The notes below the pieces were generated by a model, which ran no database searches, was not told where the DNA came from, and saw only the letters and a list, made by a program, of their open reading frames with translations. A stretch of 64,000 nucleotides of DNA, from contig NZ_CP050192.1 in NCBI RefSeq assembly GCF_011694515.1, positions 2,787,301 through 2,851,300 on the forward strand, written 5' to 3'. This document shows positions 35,869-44,862 of this stretch, one piece after another (within the stretch, counting starts at the first letter, position 1; each line of letters starts with the position of its first letter). Position numbers and translations under genes: made by a program. Source of the DNA: Mycobacterium sp. DL592 (GTDB lineage: Bacteria > Actinomycetota > Actinomycetes > Mycobacteriales > Mycobacteriaceae).

Positions 35869-37167
35869 GTGAGCGGGATGTTCCATCTGGGTTGGTTTTT
35901 GAACTTCGTCGCAGATGAGTGGAACGGCACCTGGGGTGATGGCGGTCGTGACTTCACCGGTGACTTCTACGTCGAGGTCGCCAAGGACCTCGAACGGGCC
36001 AAATTCGATTACGTGTTGATCGAGGACAAGCTCATGGTGTCCACCGCCTACGGCGGCACCATGGAGGCCGATCTCAAGCACGGCGTCAACCCCAAACACG
36101 ATCCTGTGCCACTGGCGATCCTGATGGCCAACGCCACCCAGCGCCTGGGCGTCATCCCCACGATGTCGACGAGCTTTTACCCGCCGTTCATGCTGGCGCG
36201 GCTGTGCAGCACCGTCGACCACATCGCGCGCGGCCGGTTCGGGTGGAACGTGGTGACCTCCGCCGAGGATCGGGCAGCACAGAACTTCGGTCTGGACAAG
36301 CTTTACGAGCACGACGAGCGCTACGCCATGGCCAGCGAGTACATGGAGCTGGTCACCAAGCTCTGGGAGTCGTGGGAACCCGACGCCGTCGAACGCGACC
36401 ACGAGACCGGGACCTACGCCAACTACAAGAAGGTCCACACCATCGACTTCGAGGGCAAGTACTACAAGAGCCGCGGACCGCTCAACACCGCACCGTCGCC
36501 GCAGTACCGGCCGTCGATCGCCCAGGCCGGTGCCTCCCCGCCGGGACGTGAGTTGGCCGCGCAGCACGCCGATACGATCGTCGCGCCCGCCAACGGTGTG
36601 GAGGCGATGCGGGCCTACCGCGACGACATCCACGAACGGATGAAGGCCAACGGGCGCGACCCGTCGCACTGCAAGGTGCTCTACCTGGTCTCCCCCATCG
36701 TCGCCGACACCCACGAGGAGGCGGTGGCCAAGCGCGACCGCTGGTTCAACGATCCGCTCTACATCGAGTACATGCTCGCCGAGATCTCCTCGATCACCGA
36801 GATCGACTTCGCCCAGTTCGATCTCGACAAACCAGTGCCGCCGGTGACCACCAACGGCGAGCGGGGCTCGCTGGAGAGCTTCCTGGCCCGCGGTGAGGGA
36901 AAGACGTTGCGCGAGATCGTCACCGGCAGCGGGCTGACGTCCAAGGTGCCATTCATCGGGACCCCGGCCGAGGTGGCCGAGGAGATGGGTGAGCTGATGG
37001 CGGAGGTCGGTGGTGACGGCTATCTGATCACCAGTCCGGTGATGCGGCTCAACCGGCGCTATGTCACCGAGATCACCGATGGGTTGATCCCGGAACTGCA
37101 GAAGCGTGGGCTGACCCGCACCGAGTACACCACGACCATGCTGCGTGACCATCTGCGCGAGTTCTGA
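35869..37167 (+). CDS. FMNH2-dependent monooxygenase, NtaA/SnaA/DszA family (copy 1)
   Basis: Luciferase-like TIM-barrel oxygenase of 432 residues using reduced FMN from a separate reductase. It begins SGMFHLGWFLNF, has KFDYVLIEDKLMVSTAYGG and the family core GRFGWNVVTSAEDRAAQNFG, then GKYYKSRGPLNTAPSPQ and QAGASPPGREL. The GTG at 35869 gives five residues before HLGWF, exactly as in copies 2 and 4, and has GAAAGG upstream. It is followed by a RibBA-like gene 11 bases later. Relatives oxidise nitrilotriacetate, EDTA or sulfones; the substrate here is not known. Confidence 0.9.
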   Translation: MSGMFHLGWFLNFVADEWNGTWGDGGRDFTGDFYVEVAKDLERAKFDYVLIEDKLMVSTAYGGTMEADLKHGVNPKHDPVPLAILMANATQRLGVIPTMSTSFYPPFMLARLCSTVDHIARGRFGWNVVTSAEDRAAQNFGLDKLYEHDERYAMASEYMELVTKLWESWEPDAVERDHETGTYANYKKVHTIDFEGKYYKSRGPLNTAPSPQYRPSIAQAGASPPGRELAAQHADTIVAPANGVEAMRAYRDDIHERMKANGRDPSHCKVLYLVSPIVADTHEEAVAKRDRWFNDPLYIEYMLAEISSITEIDFAQFDLDKPVPPVTTNGERGSLESFLARGEGKTLREIVTGSGLTSKVPFIGTPAEVAEEMGELMAEVGGDGYLITSPVMRLNRRYVTEITDGLIPELQKRGLTRTEYTTTMLRDHLREF

Positions 37168-37178
37168 CCAGCGATGAC

Positions 37179-38312
37179 ATGACGGTTATCGAAACGCTGG
37201 GCGGTTCCGTGGGAACCGCAGTGCAGGCGCTGCGTGAGGGGCGCATGGTGATCGTGGTCGACGCCGACGATCCGGGCGACGACGGTGACCTGTTACTCGC
37301 CGCCGTGCACGCCGGCCAGGAACAGGTGGCGTACATGATGCGCCACACCGGTGGAATCCTCTGTGTCCCGATGCAATCCGACGATCTGGACCGGCTGCGA
37401 CTGCCCCCGATGGTGGCACTCAACGAAGACCCGCGCGGGGTCAGCTATACGGTGTCGGTCAATGCCCGGACCGGGATCACCACCGGTATCTCCGCCGCCG
37501 ACCGGGCCAGGACCATCTCGTTGCTCGCCGACCCGGCGACCAATCATGACGACCTGAGCAGGCCGGGCCATGTCTTTCCGCTCCAGGCGGTCGACGGTGG
37601 GGTGCTGCGCCGGGCGGGCCACACCGAGGCCGCTGTCGACCTGGTCCGGCTGGCCGGCCTGCCGCCGGTCGCCGTGATCGGCGAAATCGTCAACAGCGCA
37701 GGCGTTGTCGTGCGCGGGCAGGCGCTCTGGGAGTTCGCCGCCGCGCATGACCTCACCGTCGTCACGATGTCCGACCTGATCACGTATCGGCGCCGTGCCG
37801 AGAGGCTGGTCGAGTTCAAGGCGGTCAGTCGGTTACCCACCCGCCACGGTGTGTTCCAGGCACACGGGTTCCAGTCGGTGCTCGACGGCCGCGAACACAT
37901 CGCACTGGTGATGGGTGAGGTGGCAGGCAAGAAGCCCTCGCCGACATTGGTTCGGGTGCAGTCGGAATGCGTGACCGGCAACGTGTTCAGCTCCGGCGGT
38001 TGCGAGTGCGCGGAATCGTTGGAGCATGCCATGCGGATGATCGCCGACGAGGGCTGCGGCGTGGTGGTCTATCTGCGCAGCCGCGGCGGTCAGCAGGCCT
38101 ACCGGCCGCACGACCCGTCCGCCGATCTGCTCGACCCGCGCGACTATGGACTGGGGGCCCAGATCCTGGCCGACCTCGGTGTGCGCCGAATGCGGCTGCT
38201 GACCAACAACCCGGTCAAGCGAATCGGTTTGGACGCCTATGGTTTGGAGGTCGCCACCACGGTGCGGATGTGGTCGGGCGGTACCGGCGCCGTCTCCGTG
38301 GCCGAGGCTTGA
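37179..38312 (+). CDS. Divergent RibBA-like protein (DHBP synthase / GTP cyclohydrolase II domains)
   Basis: Two-domain protein of 377 residues resembling the riboflavin enzyme RibBA (about 425 in mycobacteria). The first domain keeps SYTVSVNARTGITTGISAADRA and GHVFPLQAVDGGVLRRAGHTEAAVDL. However, the acidic catalytic loop, normally DDEDRENEGD, reads DADDPGDDGDL at residues 28-38. The second domain keeps the zinc cysteines C-x10-C-x-C in ECVTGNVFSSGGCEC, LDPRDYG and LLTNNPVKR. It lacks EGRGIG and has a shortened nucleotide region. It is thus likely altered in activity, or specialised. It lies inside an operon of an FMNH2-dependent oxygenase, so flavin supply is the obvious link. Confidence 0.82.
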   Translation: MTVIETLGGSVGTAVQALREGRMVIVVDADDPGDDGDLLLAAVHAGQEQVAYMMRHTGGILCVPMQSDDLDRLRLPPMVALNEDPRGVSYTVSVNARTGITTGISAADRARTISLLADPATNHDDLSRPGHVFPLQAVDGGVLRRAGHTEAAVDLVRLAGLPPVAVIGEIVNSAGVVVRGQALWEFAAAHDLTVVTMSDLITYRRRAERLVEFKAVSRLPTRHGVFQAHGFQSVLDGREHIALVMGEVAGKKPSPTLVRVQSECVTGNVFSSGGCECAESLEHAMRMIADEGCGVVVYLRSRGGQQAYRPHDPSADLLDPRDYGLGAQILADLGVRRMRLLTNNPVKRIGLDAYGLEVATTVRMWSGGTGAVSVAEA

Positions 38313-38319
38313 TGGTCTG

Positions 38320-39528
38320 ATGCGGTGTTCCGTACCACGGCGCTACGGCGCGCGGTGGTTCCTCCCGCTGATCGCTGCCGCCGGAGTCACCGTGAGCCTC
38401 ACCGCTCCCCTGGAGGTGCTGTTCATCCAGGAGCGTTCGGACAACAGCGCGTACACCGCGGTGTTCATGCTGACCGCAGGTATCGGGGTGATAGCGGTCG
38501 ACGTCTTCGGCACACGCTTCGTTCCCGGCATCGACGCGCGGACCGCACTGACGGCAGGGCTGGCGCTGTTCGGCCTCGCCTGCATAGGGATGGGCGTCGA
38601 CGGTGGCGGGCTGATGCTGATGTGCTCGCGGATTCTGCAGGGCCTCGGCAGCGGCGTCATGCTCGGGGCCGGACTGCAGGCAGCGGTCCGGGTGTCTTCG
38701 GCACCCGAATCTGCTTCTGCTGCTGGGCAACCCAGTCTGGACATCGCCCGTAGCCTGGCACGCTTCAACGCTGCCTTCCTGCTCGGCGGCGCCCTCGGGT
38801 CACCCGGCGGGCTGCTCGTCGCCGGTCTGCTCGACGGCCACGCCGGCTACCGCGTCGCCTTCGTGTCGACGGGGTTGCTGGCCTTACTGGTCGCCGCCGC
38901 CTGCGCCGTGGTGCTGCCGAACCTGGCGGCCCCGCCGGGAACCGCTCCGCCGAGTCTGGGCCTGCCGCGCTTTGCCCGATCACCGGGCAGCGCTGCGGCA
39001 TTGGTGCTGGCGATGCTGGGCGATTTTCTTCGGGGCGGTGTGCTGTTCACCGCTCTTCCGCTTGCCGGAGCGGTCCGCAACTACCCGACCACCACCATCG
39101 CGGTGGCCATCGCGCTGATGTCCGGTGCCGAGATCCTCGCCCTGCAGGTCGCCTACCGCGTGATCCGCCGGTTCGGAATGGTGGCGGTCCTGGTGTCGTC
39201 ATTCATCACCGGGACGTGTTGTGCGGGAATGCTGGCACTGGCGTCGGGCACGGCGACCTACCTGATCGCCTCCGCACTGTTCGGCATCGGCCTGGCCGGG
39301 GCGACGGCGAGCCTGCCGGTTCTGGTGGTGACCCAGGTCGGCGACTCCACCTCGGGACTGGCGAAGTTCCGGATCTCGGCGGGCATCGGCATCCTCGTCG
39401 GGTCGGCAGGCTCCGCGGTGCTGGCCAACGGGATCGGTATCGCATGGCTCTTCGCACTCATCGCGATCATCCTGCTGGGTAGTTCGTACCTGGCTCATGC
39501 CGTCGGACGGCGAATGACACCGGCGTAA
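38320..39528 (+). CDS. MFS transporter
   Basis: Integral membrane protein of 402 residues with about 12 hydrophobic helices, of the major facilitator type: WFLPLIAAAGVTVSLTAPLEVLFI in helix 1, a loop RILQGLGSGVMLGAG, and SSFITGTCCAGMLALASGTATYLIA later. ATG 38320 lies eight bases after the RibBA-like stop. Placement in the monooxygenase operon suggests import of a substrate or export of a product. The conserved charged MFS loop motif between helices 2 and 3 is not obvious, so the subfamily is uncertain. Confidence 0.85.
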   Translation: MRCSVPRRYGARWFLPLIAAAGVTVSLTAPLEVLFIQERSDNSAYTAVFMLTAGIGVIAVDVFGTRFVPGIDARTALTAGLALFGLACIGMGVDGGGLMLMCSRILQGLGSGVMLGAGLQAAVRVSSAPESASAAGQPSLDIARSLARFNAAFLLGGALGSPGGLLVAGLLDGHAGYRVAFVSTGLLALLVAAACAVVLPNLAAPPGTAPPSLGLPRFARSPGSAAALVLAMLGDFLRGGVLFTALPLAGAVRNYPTTTIAVAIALMSGAEILALQVAYRVIRRFGMVAVLVSSFITGTCCAGMLALASGTATYLIASALFGIGLAGATASLPVLVVTQVGDSTSGLAKFRISAGIGILVGSAGSAVLANGIGIAWLFALIAIILLGSSYLAHAVGRRMTPA

Positions 39529-39625
39529 CGTGGGCGAATCAGCCGTGGTAGCAGCCGGTAACAAAGTCCTGATCAAATATATACAAGAGTCTTTGGGCCC
39601 TAATCCTTGGGAAGGAGCCCGCCAG

Positions 39626-40402
39626 GTGGCACCACACGATCCGGCGATGTACGGAAACTGTCGAGGGCGGCTACACCCCCGCGACCAGACCCGCCCCGAA
39701 GTCCTCTATCAGCGTCAGCGGCAAAGCCCGGACCGGCTCAACAACTCCCCGCGCCGCACCTATGACCTGTTGCGCTCAACCCTGGTCAATACCGGTCGCC
39801 GGATGTCACTGGTGGAAAACGAACTGACCGAGGCACTCTCGGCAAGCCGCAACACCGTGCGGACGGTTCTGCAGCAGCTGGCTCGCGACGGCCTGGTGAT
39901 CCGGGAGCCGAAGAACGGGACCCGCGCTGCCGGAGCGCTGCTGCTGCCCATCGACGAACTCGCCCCGGTCGCGGCGCGGCGGCTGGAATGCCGGGCGCTG
40001 GGCTGCCCGCCGCTGGTTCGTGACCGGCTGCAGCTTCCGACGGGCTGGACGGTGCTGATGATCGAGAGCCTGATGATGAAAGACTCTTTGCCGCTGGGTA
40101 TTTCGGTCAATTACATCGCGCTGCCCGAAGGGCAGTCGGTCGAGGAGGACACCGACGAGTCCGACGTCATCCTCATCCTGGAGCGAAAGCTGGGGGTGCA
40201 GATCGGCGGCAGCCAGACCACCATCGGCGCGGTCGCGGCCGACGAGCAGAGTGCCGAGCTGGTCGGCGTCGAGGTCGGCGCACCGCTGATCTGGCTCGAG
40301 GACCTCATCGAGGATCACAGCGGCCAGCCCCGCGCGCTGTCGCAGCTTCGGCTACGCGGCGACCGAGTCGCCTTCTCTGCCAACGCCCGTCGCTCCGCCT
40401 AG
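39626..40402 (+). CDS. GntR-family regulator with UTRA domain
   Basis: Regulator of 258 residues. The GntR winged helix-turn-helix covers about residues 40-110 (RRTYDLLRSTLVNTGRRMSLVENELTEALSASRNTVRTVLQQLARDGLVIREP), followed by a UTRA ligand domain (PTGWTVLMIESLMMKDSLPLGISVNYIALPEG to the end). GTG 39626 has GGAAGGAG eight bases upstream; a longer open frame from 39530 runs through AT-rich leader sequence and is rejected. It is the only classical regulator inside the monooxygenase island and is a candidate to act on the shared GCATTRCGCC elements. It overlaps the convergent MFS gene by 51 bases. Confidence 0.87.
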   Translation: MAPHDPAMYGNCRGRLHPRDQTRPEVLYQRQRQSPDRLNNSPRRTYDLLRSTLVNTGRRMSLVENELTEALSASRNTVRTVLQQLARDGLVIREPKNGTRAAGALLLPIDELAPVAARRLECRALGCPPLVRDRLQLPTGWTVLMIESLMMKDSLPLGISVNYIALPEGQSVEEDTDESDVILILERKLGVQIGGSQTTIGAVAADEQSAELVGVEVGAPLIWLEDLIEDHSGQPRALSQLRLRGDRVAFSANARRSA

Positions 40403-41557
40403 CCGTGTAGCGCCGCCCAGGTGCCGCCGTCCCAGCACCAGTGTCACCGCGAGCACCACCAGGCCGGCGAGCGCTGACACCAGCATGGCCCGCTGGGCGC
40501 CGAGCACACTCGAGGACAATCCGAGGACCACCATCCCCGTGGGCAGCGCGACGCCGATGGTCGTGGTGAGCATCCCCAGCGCGGTCGCGCGTTCGTGGTG
40601 AGCGACCACCTCCACCGGCAGCGTGGCCTGTGTCGACCCGAACAGCGCCTGGCCTATCCCGGCGACGCCCAAGGCGAACAGGGTGACGCTCAACAGCGGT
40701 GTGGCCGCGACAATCGCCAGACAGCACAGGCACACCGCGACCCCGCCGGCGTACGCCACCAGCGGACGCCGCACCGGCCGCACGACCAGAACGGTGGCAA
40801 TCACGAGTTGCACAACACCGGCGGCTGCCCCGATGACACCGGCCATCGCGGCATTGGCGTGGAGGCGGTCGGCGATCACCGGAACCAGCGGCAGGAACGC
40901 GAAATACGACAGGTTGCAGATCACCGTCAGCAGAAGAACCAACCCGAGGGCGGGCGACCGGGACAGCAGCCGCCAGTCGATCCGTTGCGGCACACCGATC
41001 TGCGTGGGCCCGGCCGGCAGGCCGACCGTCGAGCGCCAGAACAGCACCACCGAGAACGCCAGCAGCACCACCGGGACCGCGAACGCCACACCCAGGCCGA
41101 AGGCTGAGATCGTCAGCCCACCGGCCAGCGGCCCGAGCATCATCGCCGCGGCCAGGCTGGTGACTTCGATGTTCAGCACCCGCGAGGCCTGCACCGGTCC
41201 GCTGATCCGGAAGAGCAACTCACGCTGGGCGGTCATGTTGACCATGCCGCCGAATCCGTACGCCAGCTCGAAGGGATACACCATCCACATCGACACCGAT
41301 CCGGTGAACACCAGCGCCGCCATGAGTATCGAGACCGGGATCAGTGCCAGTTCGGTCGCCAGAACCATTGTGCGCGGGTCGATATCGGTCCGGGAGGAGA
41401 AGTACGCACCGGCGAGCATCGGGGCGAACATCGCGACGCCGACCAACTGATTGGCGATCGGCGGTCCACCGAGATGCGTCACCAGATAGGTTCCCAGGAA
41501 CAATCCGGCCCACCGGGTCAGATGCCACAGCCACGAGCTGACGAGCAGGGACGGCAT
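40352..41557 (-). CDS. MFS transporter
   Basis: Membrane protein of 401 residues with about 12 hydrophobic segments, of the MFS type found in drug- and metabolite-exporters: WLWHLTRWAGLFLGTYLVTHLGG in helix 1, RTMVLATELALIPVSILMAAL, and a symmetric second half (HERATALGMLTTTIGVALPTGMVVLGL). ATG 41557 is seven bases after the permease stop, so it is the last gene of the LLM-permease operon. Its 3' end overlaps the GntR gene on the other strand by 51 bases. Export of a product is as likely as import. Confidence 0.86.
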   Translation of the reverse strand: MPSLLVSSWLWHLTRWAGLFLGTYLVTHLGGPPIANQLVGVAMFAPMLAGAYFSSRTDIDPRTMVLATELALIPVSILMAALVFTGSVSMWMVYPFELAYGFGGMVNMTAQRELLFRISGPVQASRVLNIEVTSLAAAMMLGPLAGGLTISAFGLGVAFAVPVVLLAFSVVLFWRSTVGLPAGPTQIGVPQRIDWRLLSRSPALGLVLLLTVICNLSYFAFLPLVPVIADRLHANAAMAGVIGAAAGVVQLVIATVLVVRPVRRPLVAYAGGVAVCLCCLAIVAATPLLSVTLFALGVAGIGQALFGSTQATLPVEVVAHHERATALGMLTTTIGVALPTGMVVLGLSSSVLGAQRAMLVSALAGLVVLAVTLVLGRRHLGGATRLGGATGVGREGDSVAA

Positions 41558-41564
41558 CAACGGC

Positions 41565-42560
41565 TCACATCGCCACCCGTGGATCGGCCAGCGACTGCAG
41601 CATGTCGATGACGATGTTGGTCAGTACGTAGAGCGCGCCGACCACCAGGGTGACACCGGCGATCGCGTTGAAGTCCGCTTTCTCGATGGCACGGGAGATG
41701 TAGAGGCCGATGCCGGGCCGCGCGAAGATCAGCTCGACCAGGATGCAGTTGCCCACCATCACCGCGAGCTGCAGCCCCAGCAGGGCCAGTACCGGCCCGA
41801 CCGAGTTACGCAACGAGTGCACGACGAGAATTCGCTTCTCCGACAGTCCGATCGAGCGGGCGGTGCGGGTGTGGTCGGCGCGCAGGGTGGCCTCCAGGCT
41901 GCTGCGCAGCACCCTGCCGACGGCTACCGCCGGTGTCACCGCTAGGCAGAACGCGGGCAACAGCAGGTGCAGCAGGTCGTCGGCGAAGATATCGGGGCGC
42001 CCGGCGAGCAGGCTGTCGACGAGCAGGAAGTGGGTGGGTCCGGTCGGGGCGTCGACGAACGAGGTCTGGCCGGTCACCGGCAGGATGTTAAGCCACCGGT
42101 AGAACACCAGCATCCCGAGCAGGCAGGCCAGGAACACCGGGATGGAGGCGCCGGAGACCATCACCACCCGCAGCACGCCCGACCCGCGCCATCCCTGTGC
42201 CGTCGCCAGGCCCAGAACGAACCCGATGATGACGGTCAAAATCATTGCCACAAAGAGCAATTCGAGCGTAACGGGAAGGAAGCTGGTCAGATCGGAAAGG
42301 ACCGGCGTGCGGGTGACGGTGGACTGGCCCAGGTCGCCGGTGACGGCTTTGGTCAGGTAGTGCCAGAACTGGATGGGCAGCGGCTGGTCGAGGCCGAGTT
42401 TGGTGCGGGCCGCGGCGTAGACCTCCGGGGATGCCTTGGCGCCCACCAGCGCCGCCACCGGGTCGACCGGCGCGAGTTTCTGCAGGGTGAACACCGCCAG
42501 GATCAGGACGACGAGCACCGGGATCGCGCCGAGCAGGCGTCGGGGCAGGACGGTCAGCAT
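41565..42560 (-). CDS. ABC transporter permease, DppB/OppB type
   Basis: Inner-membrane permease of 331 residues of the peptide/nickel importer class, with about six transmembrane segments. It has RRLLGAIPVLVVLILAVFTLQKLAPVDPV at the N-terminus and the EAA-type cytoplasmic loop DHTRTARSIGLSEKRILVVHSLRNSVGPVL. A late EKADFNAIAGVTLVVGALYVLTNIVIDMLQSLADPR is typical for the family. It overlaps the start of the MFS unit region closely and its ATG shares a base with the stop of the next permease, so translation is coupled. Confidence 0.92.
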   Translation of the reverse strand: MLTVLPRRLLGAIPVLVVLILAVFTLQKLAPVDPVAALVGAKASPEVYAAARTKLGLDQPLPIQFWHYLTKAVTGDLGQSTVTRTPVLSDLTSFLPVTLELLFVAMILTVIIGFVLGLATAQGWRGSGVLRVVMVSGASIPVFLACLLGMLVFYRWLNILPVTGQTSFVDAPTGPTHFLLVDSLLAGRPDIFADDLLHLLLPAFCLAVTPAVAVGRVLRSSLEATLRADHTRTARSIGLSEKRILVVHSLRNSVGPVLALLGLQLAVMVGNCILVELIFARPGIGLYISRAIEKADFNAIAGVTLVVGALYVLTNIVIDMLQSLADPRVAM

Positions 42561-43438
42561 CAGCGGTCCCGGATCCGGGAGCGGATGGCGTCACCGGCGA
42601 AGTTGGCGATCACCGCGATGACGGCGACCCCGACCGCAGGCATGATCGGGATCCACCACGCACTGAAGATGTAGGTGACACCCTGGGCGCTCATCGACCC
42701 GAGTTCCGGGGCCGGTTGCGGCGCCCCCAGTCCGAGGAACGACAAGCCGGCCACCATCAACACCAGGGCTGCGATGTCGAGGCTCGCCGTGACGATCGTC
42801 GCCGGGATGGCACCGGGCAGCAGATGCCGGTACATCAACCGCCACTTGCTCGCCCCGCCCACCTCGGCGGCTTCCATGTGCGGAGAGGCCCGCAACCGGC
42901 GGACCTCGGCGCGCACGATGCGCGCATACAGCGGCCACCACACGATCGCCACCCCGATCAGGGTGTGCGCGTACGAACGTCCGATCGAGGCGACCACCGC
43001 CAGCGCCAGAATCGGGCCGGGCAGCGCCAGAAACGCGTCGGTGACCCGCATCAGAATCGTGTCGACCCATCCGCCGCGGGCACCGGCGACCAGCCCGACG
43101 ACGCCGCCGACGACGACGCCGAAGGCTCCCACCGCCAGCGCGCCAAGCCAGCTGGACTGCATACCGCACAGCACCCGGCTGAGAATGTCGCGCCCGACCG
43201 TGTCGGTACCGAGCAGGTTGGTCCCGTTGGGGGGTGCCATCGGCGCACCGACGACTGCAAGCGGGTCATACGGGGCGATGTGGCGGGCGAACAGCGCGAT
43301 GACGAACATCGCCGCCAGTCCGGCGAACGCCACGTAGTCGGGCACCGACGTGCCCTGGAAGTACTGCCTGAAACCCAGCCCGATCCGGCTCCGGTAGCGA
43401 ACCAGCGGAGTCGGTACGTAGTACTCGGCGACGGCCAT
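42560..43438 (-). CDS. ABC transporter permease, DppC/OppC type
   Basis: Second permease of the importer, 292 residues. It has the N-terminal LARHIAPYDPLAVVGAPMAPPNGTNLLGTDTVGRDILSRVLCGMQSSWL segment typical of DppC. The EAA-like loop is RLRASPHMEAAEVGGASKWRLMYRHLLPGAIPATIV. About six transmembrane helices are expected. The start overlaps the stop of the monooxygenase (ATGA) and its stop overlaps the next permease, so oxygenase and importer are made from one message. Confidence 0.92.
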   Translation of the reverse strand: MAVAEYYVPTPLVRYRSRIGLGFRQYFQGTSVPDYVAFAGLAAMFVIALFARHIAPYDPLAVVGAPMAPPNGTNLLGTDTVGRDILSRVLCGMQSSWLGALAVGAFGVVVGGVVGLVAGARGGWVDTILMRVTDAFLALPGPILALAVVASIGRSYAHTLIGVAIVWWPLYARIVRAEVRRLRASPHMEAAEVGGASKWRLMYRHLLPGAIPATIVTASLDIAALVLMVAGLSFLGLGAPQPAPELGSMSAQGVTYIFSAWWIPIMPAVGVAVIAVIANFAGDAIRSRIRDR

Positions 43439-44754
43439 CAGAACTCCCGCAGCGTCTCGCGCAACGTGGTGCCGCTGTATGAGGTTCGGGTCAGGCCGAG
43501 CCGCTGTAGTTCGGGGACGAGCCCGTCGGTGATCGAGGCGATGTAGTTGCGGTTGAGGTCCCAGCCCGGCTTCATGATGAGGAATCCGTCCCCGCCGATC
43601 TCCTCCATCGCCTCCCCCATCTTGCGGGCCACGTGCTCGGGTGTTCCGATGAACTCCACCCCGGTGGTGGCCCAGTCGATGGCCAGCTGGCGCAGCGTCT
43701 TGGGCCCGGGTGAGCCGTCGCCGCGCATGAAGTGTTCCAGCGACCCCCGTTCGCCGTTGGTGGTGAGATCCTCGGGAAGTGGCTTGTCCCAGTCGAACTG
43801 CTTGAAGTCGATCTCGGTGTTCGAGGAGATGCCGGCCAGCGACTTCTCGATGTAGGCGTCGGTGGACACCAGCCGGTCGAGCTCAGCGCGAGCCTCGGCC
43901 TCGGTGGGCGCCACCGTCGGTGAGATGCAGAACATCAGTTTGATGTCGTCGGGGTTGCGGCCGGCGGCGGCAGCACGGGCCCGAATGTCGTTGCGGTAGC
44001 TTCGCATCCCTTCGATTCCGGTGCCGACGGCGACGATCGCGTCGGCTGCCCGGGCGGCGAAGGCGCGGCCCCGAGGCGATGCGCCGGCCTGCAGGATGGT
44101 GGGCTTGTGCTGCGGTGAGGGCACCGTGTTGAGCGGTCCGCGGGACTTGAAGTACTTGCCCACGAACTCGATGGGGCGGACCTTGCGGTGATCGGCGTAC
44201 GTGTGCGTCTCGCGGTCCATCACCACCGCGTCGGCGTCCCAGGAGTCCCAGAGTTCGCACACCAGGTCGTAGTACTCGTCGGCGACGTTGTAGCGCTCGT
44301 CGTGCTCGGGTAGTTCGTCGAGGCCGAAGTTCTGTGCGGCGCGGTCCTCGGCGGAGGAGACGATGTTCCAGCCGAATCTGCCCTCGGAGATGGAGTCGAC
44401 GGTGGAGGCCAGCCTCGCCAGCAGGTACGGCGGATAGAAGGAGGTCGACATGGTGGCCACCACACCGAGTCGGGAGGTGTTGGCGGCGATCAGCACGGCC
44501 AGCGGCACCGGGTCGTGCTTGGGCGCGAACACTGAGTTCTTCAGCGAGCCCTCCATGCTGCCGCCATAGGCGTCGGCCACCATCACGGTGTCCTCGATCA
44601 TGATGAAGTCGAAACAGGCCCGCTCCATGCTGCGCGCCATGTCGACGTAGAACTTGCCGTTGGGCCACTTTTGGACATCGGGCGCAGCCCAGGGCGTATC
44701 CCATTCGGGCGGAATGAAATTCATGAACCAGCCGAGGTGAAACTTGCTTGTCAT
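43438..44754 (-). CDS. FMNH2-dependent monooxygenase, NtaA/SnaA/DszA family (copy 2)
   Basis: Luciferase-like FMNH2 oxygenase of 438 residues. It has MTSKFHLGWFMNFIPPEWDTPW, CFDFIMIEDTVMVADAYGGSMEGSLKN, GRFGWNIVSSAEDRAAQNFG and GKYFKSRGPLNTVPSPQHKP. ATG 44754 has AAGGAG six bases upstream; the open frame to 44778 has no better site. It shares an operon with the two permeases and an MFS gene, which ties this oxygenase to the transported compound. All four copies have about the same length and similar blocks, so the genes arose by duplication or were gathered from close relatives. Confidence 0.92.
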   Translation of the reverse strand: MTSKFHLGWFMNFIPPEWDTPWAAPDVQKWPNGKFYVDMARSMERACFDFIMIEDTVMVADAYGGSMEGSLKNSVFAPKHDPVPLAVLIAANTSRLGVVATMSTSFYPPYLLARLASTVDSISEGRFGWNIVSSAEDRAAQNFGLDELPEHDERYNVADEYYDLVCELWDSWDADAVVMDRETHTYADHRKVRPIEFVGKYFKSRGPLNTVPSPQHKPTILQAGASPRGRAFAARAADAIVAVGTGIEGMRSYRNDIRARAAAAGRNPDDIKLMFCISPTVAPTEAEARAELDRLVSTDAYIEKSLAGISSNTEIDFKQFDWDKPLPEDLTTNGERGSLEHFMRGDGSPGPKTLRQLAIDWATTGVEFIGTPEHVARKMGEAMEEIGGDGFLIMKPGWDLNRNYIASITDGLVPELQRLGLTRTSYSGTTLRETLREF

Positions 44755-44847
44755 ACCGAACTCCTTGCTGCACTTCATCCGAATATGGTGTTGTGGTTCT
44801 ATCCGACACCGAGTCGATATCGGCGGTGAATCCTTCTCGTCTCCAAG

Positions 44848-44857
44848 GGATTACGCC
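44848..44857. promoter_or_regulatory. Island element upstream of monooxygenase copy 2
   Basis: GGATTACGCC, followed by GATGATC, resembles GCATTGCGCC plus GATGACC at 46968. A weaker inverted partner, GGCGGTGAATCC, is at 44822-44833. It lies in the 108-base gap in front of the oxygenase-permease operon. Confidence 0.5.
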
Positions 44858-44862
44858 GATGA

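Noticed and set aside
34342..37152. A 936-codon minus-strand open frame
   Set aside because: Its upstream half lies antisense to the monooxygenase at 35869-37167 and has no domain; only the part up to about 35763 (GAF-EAL) is real.
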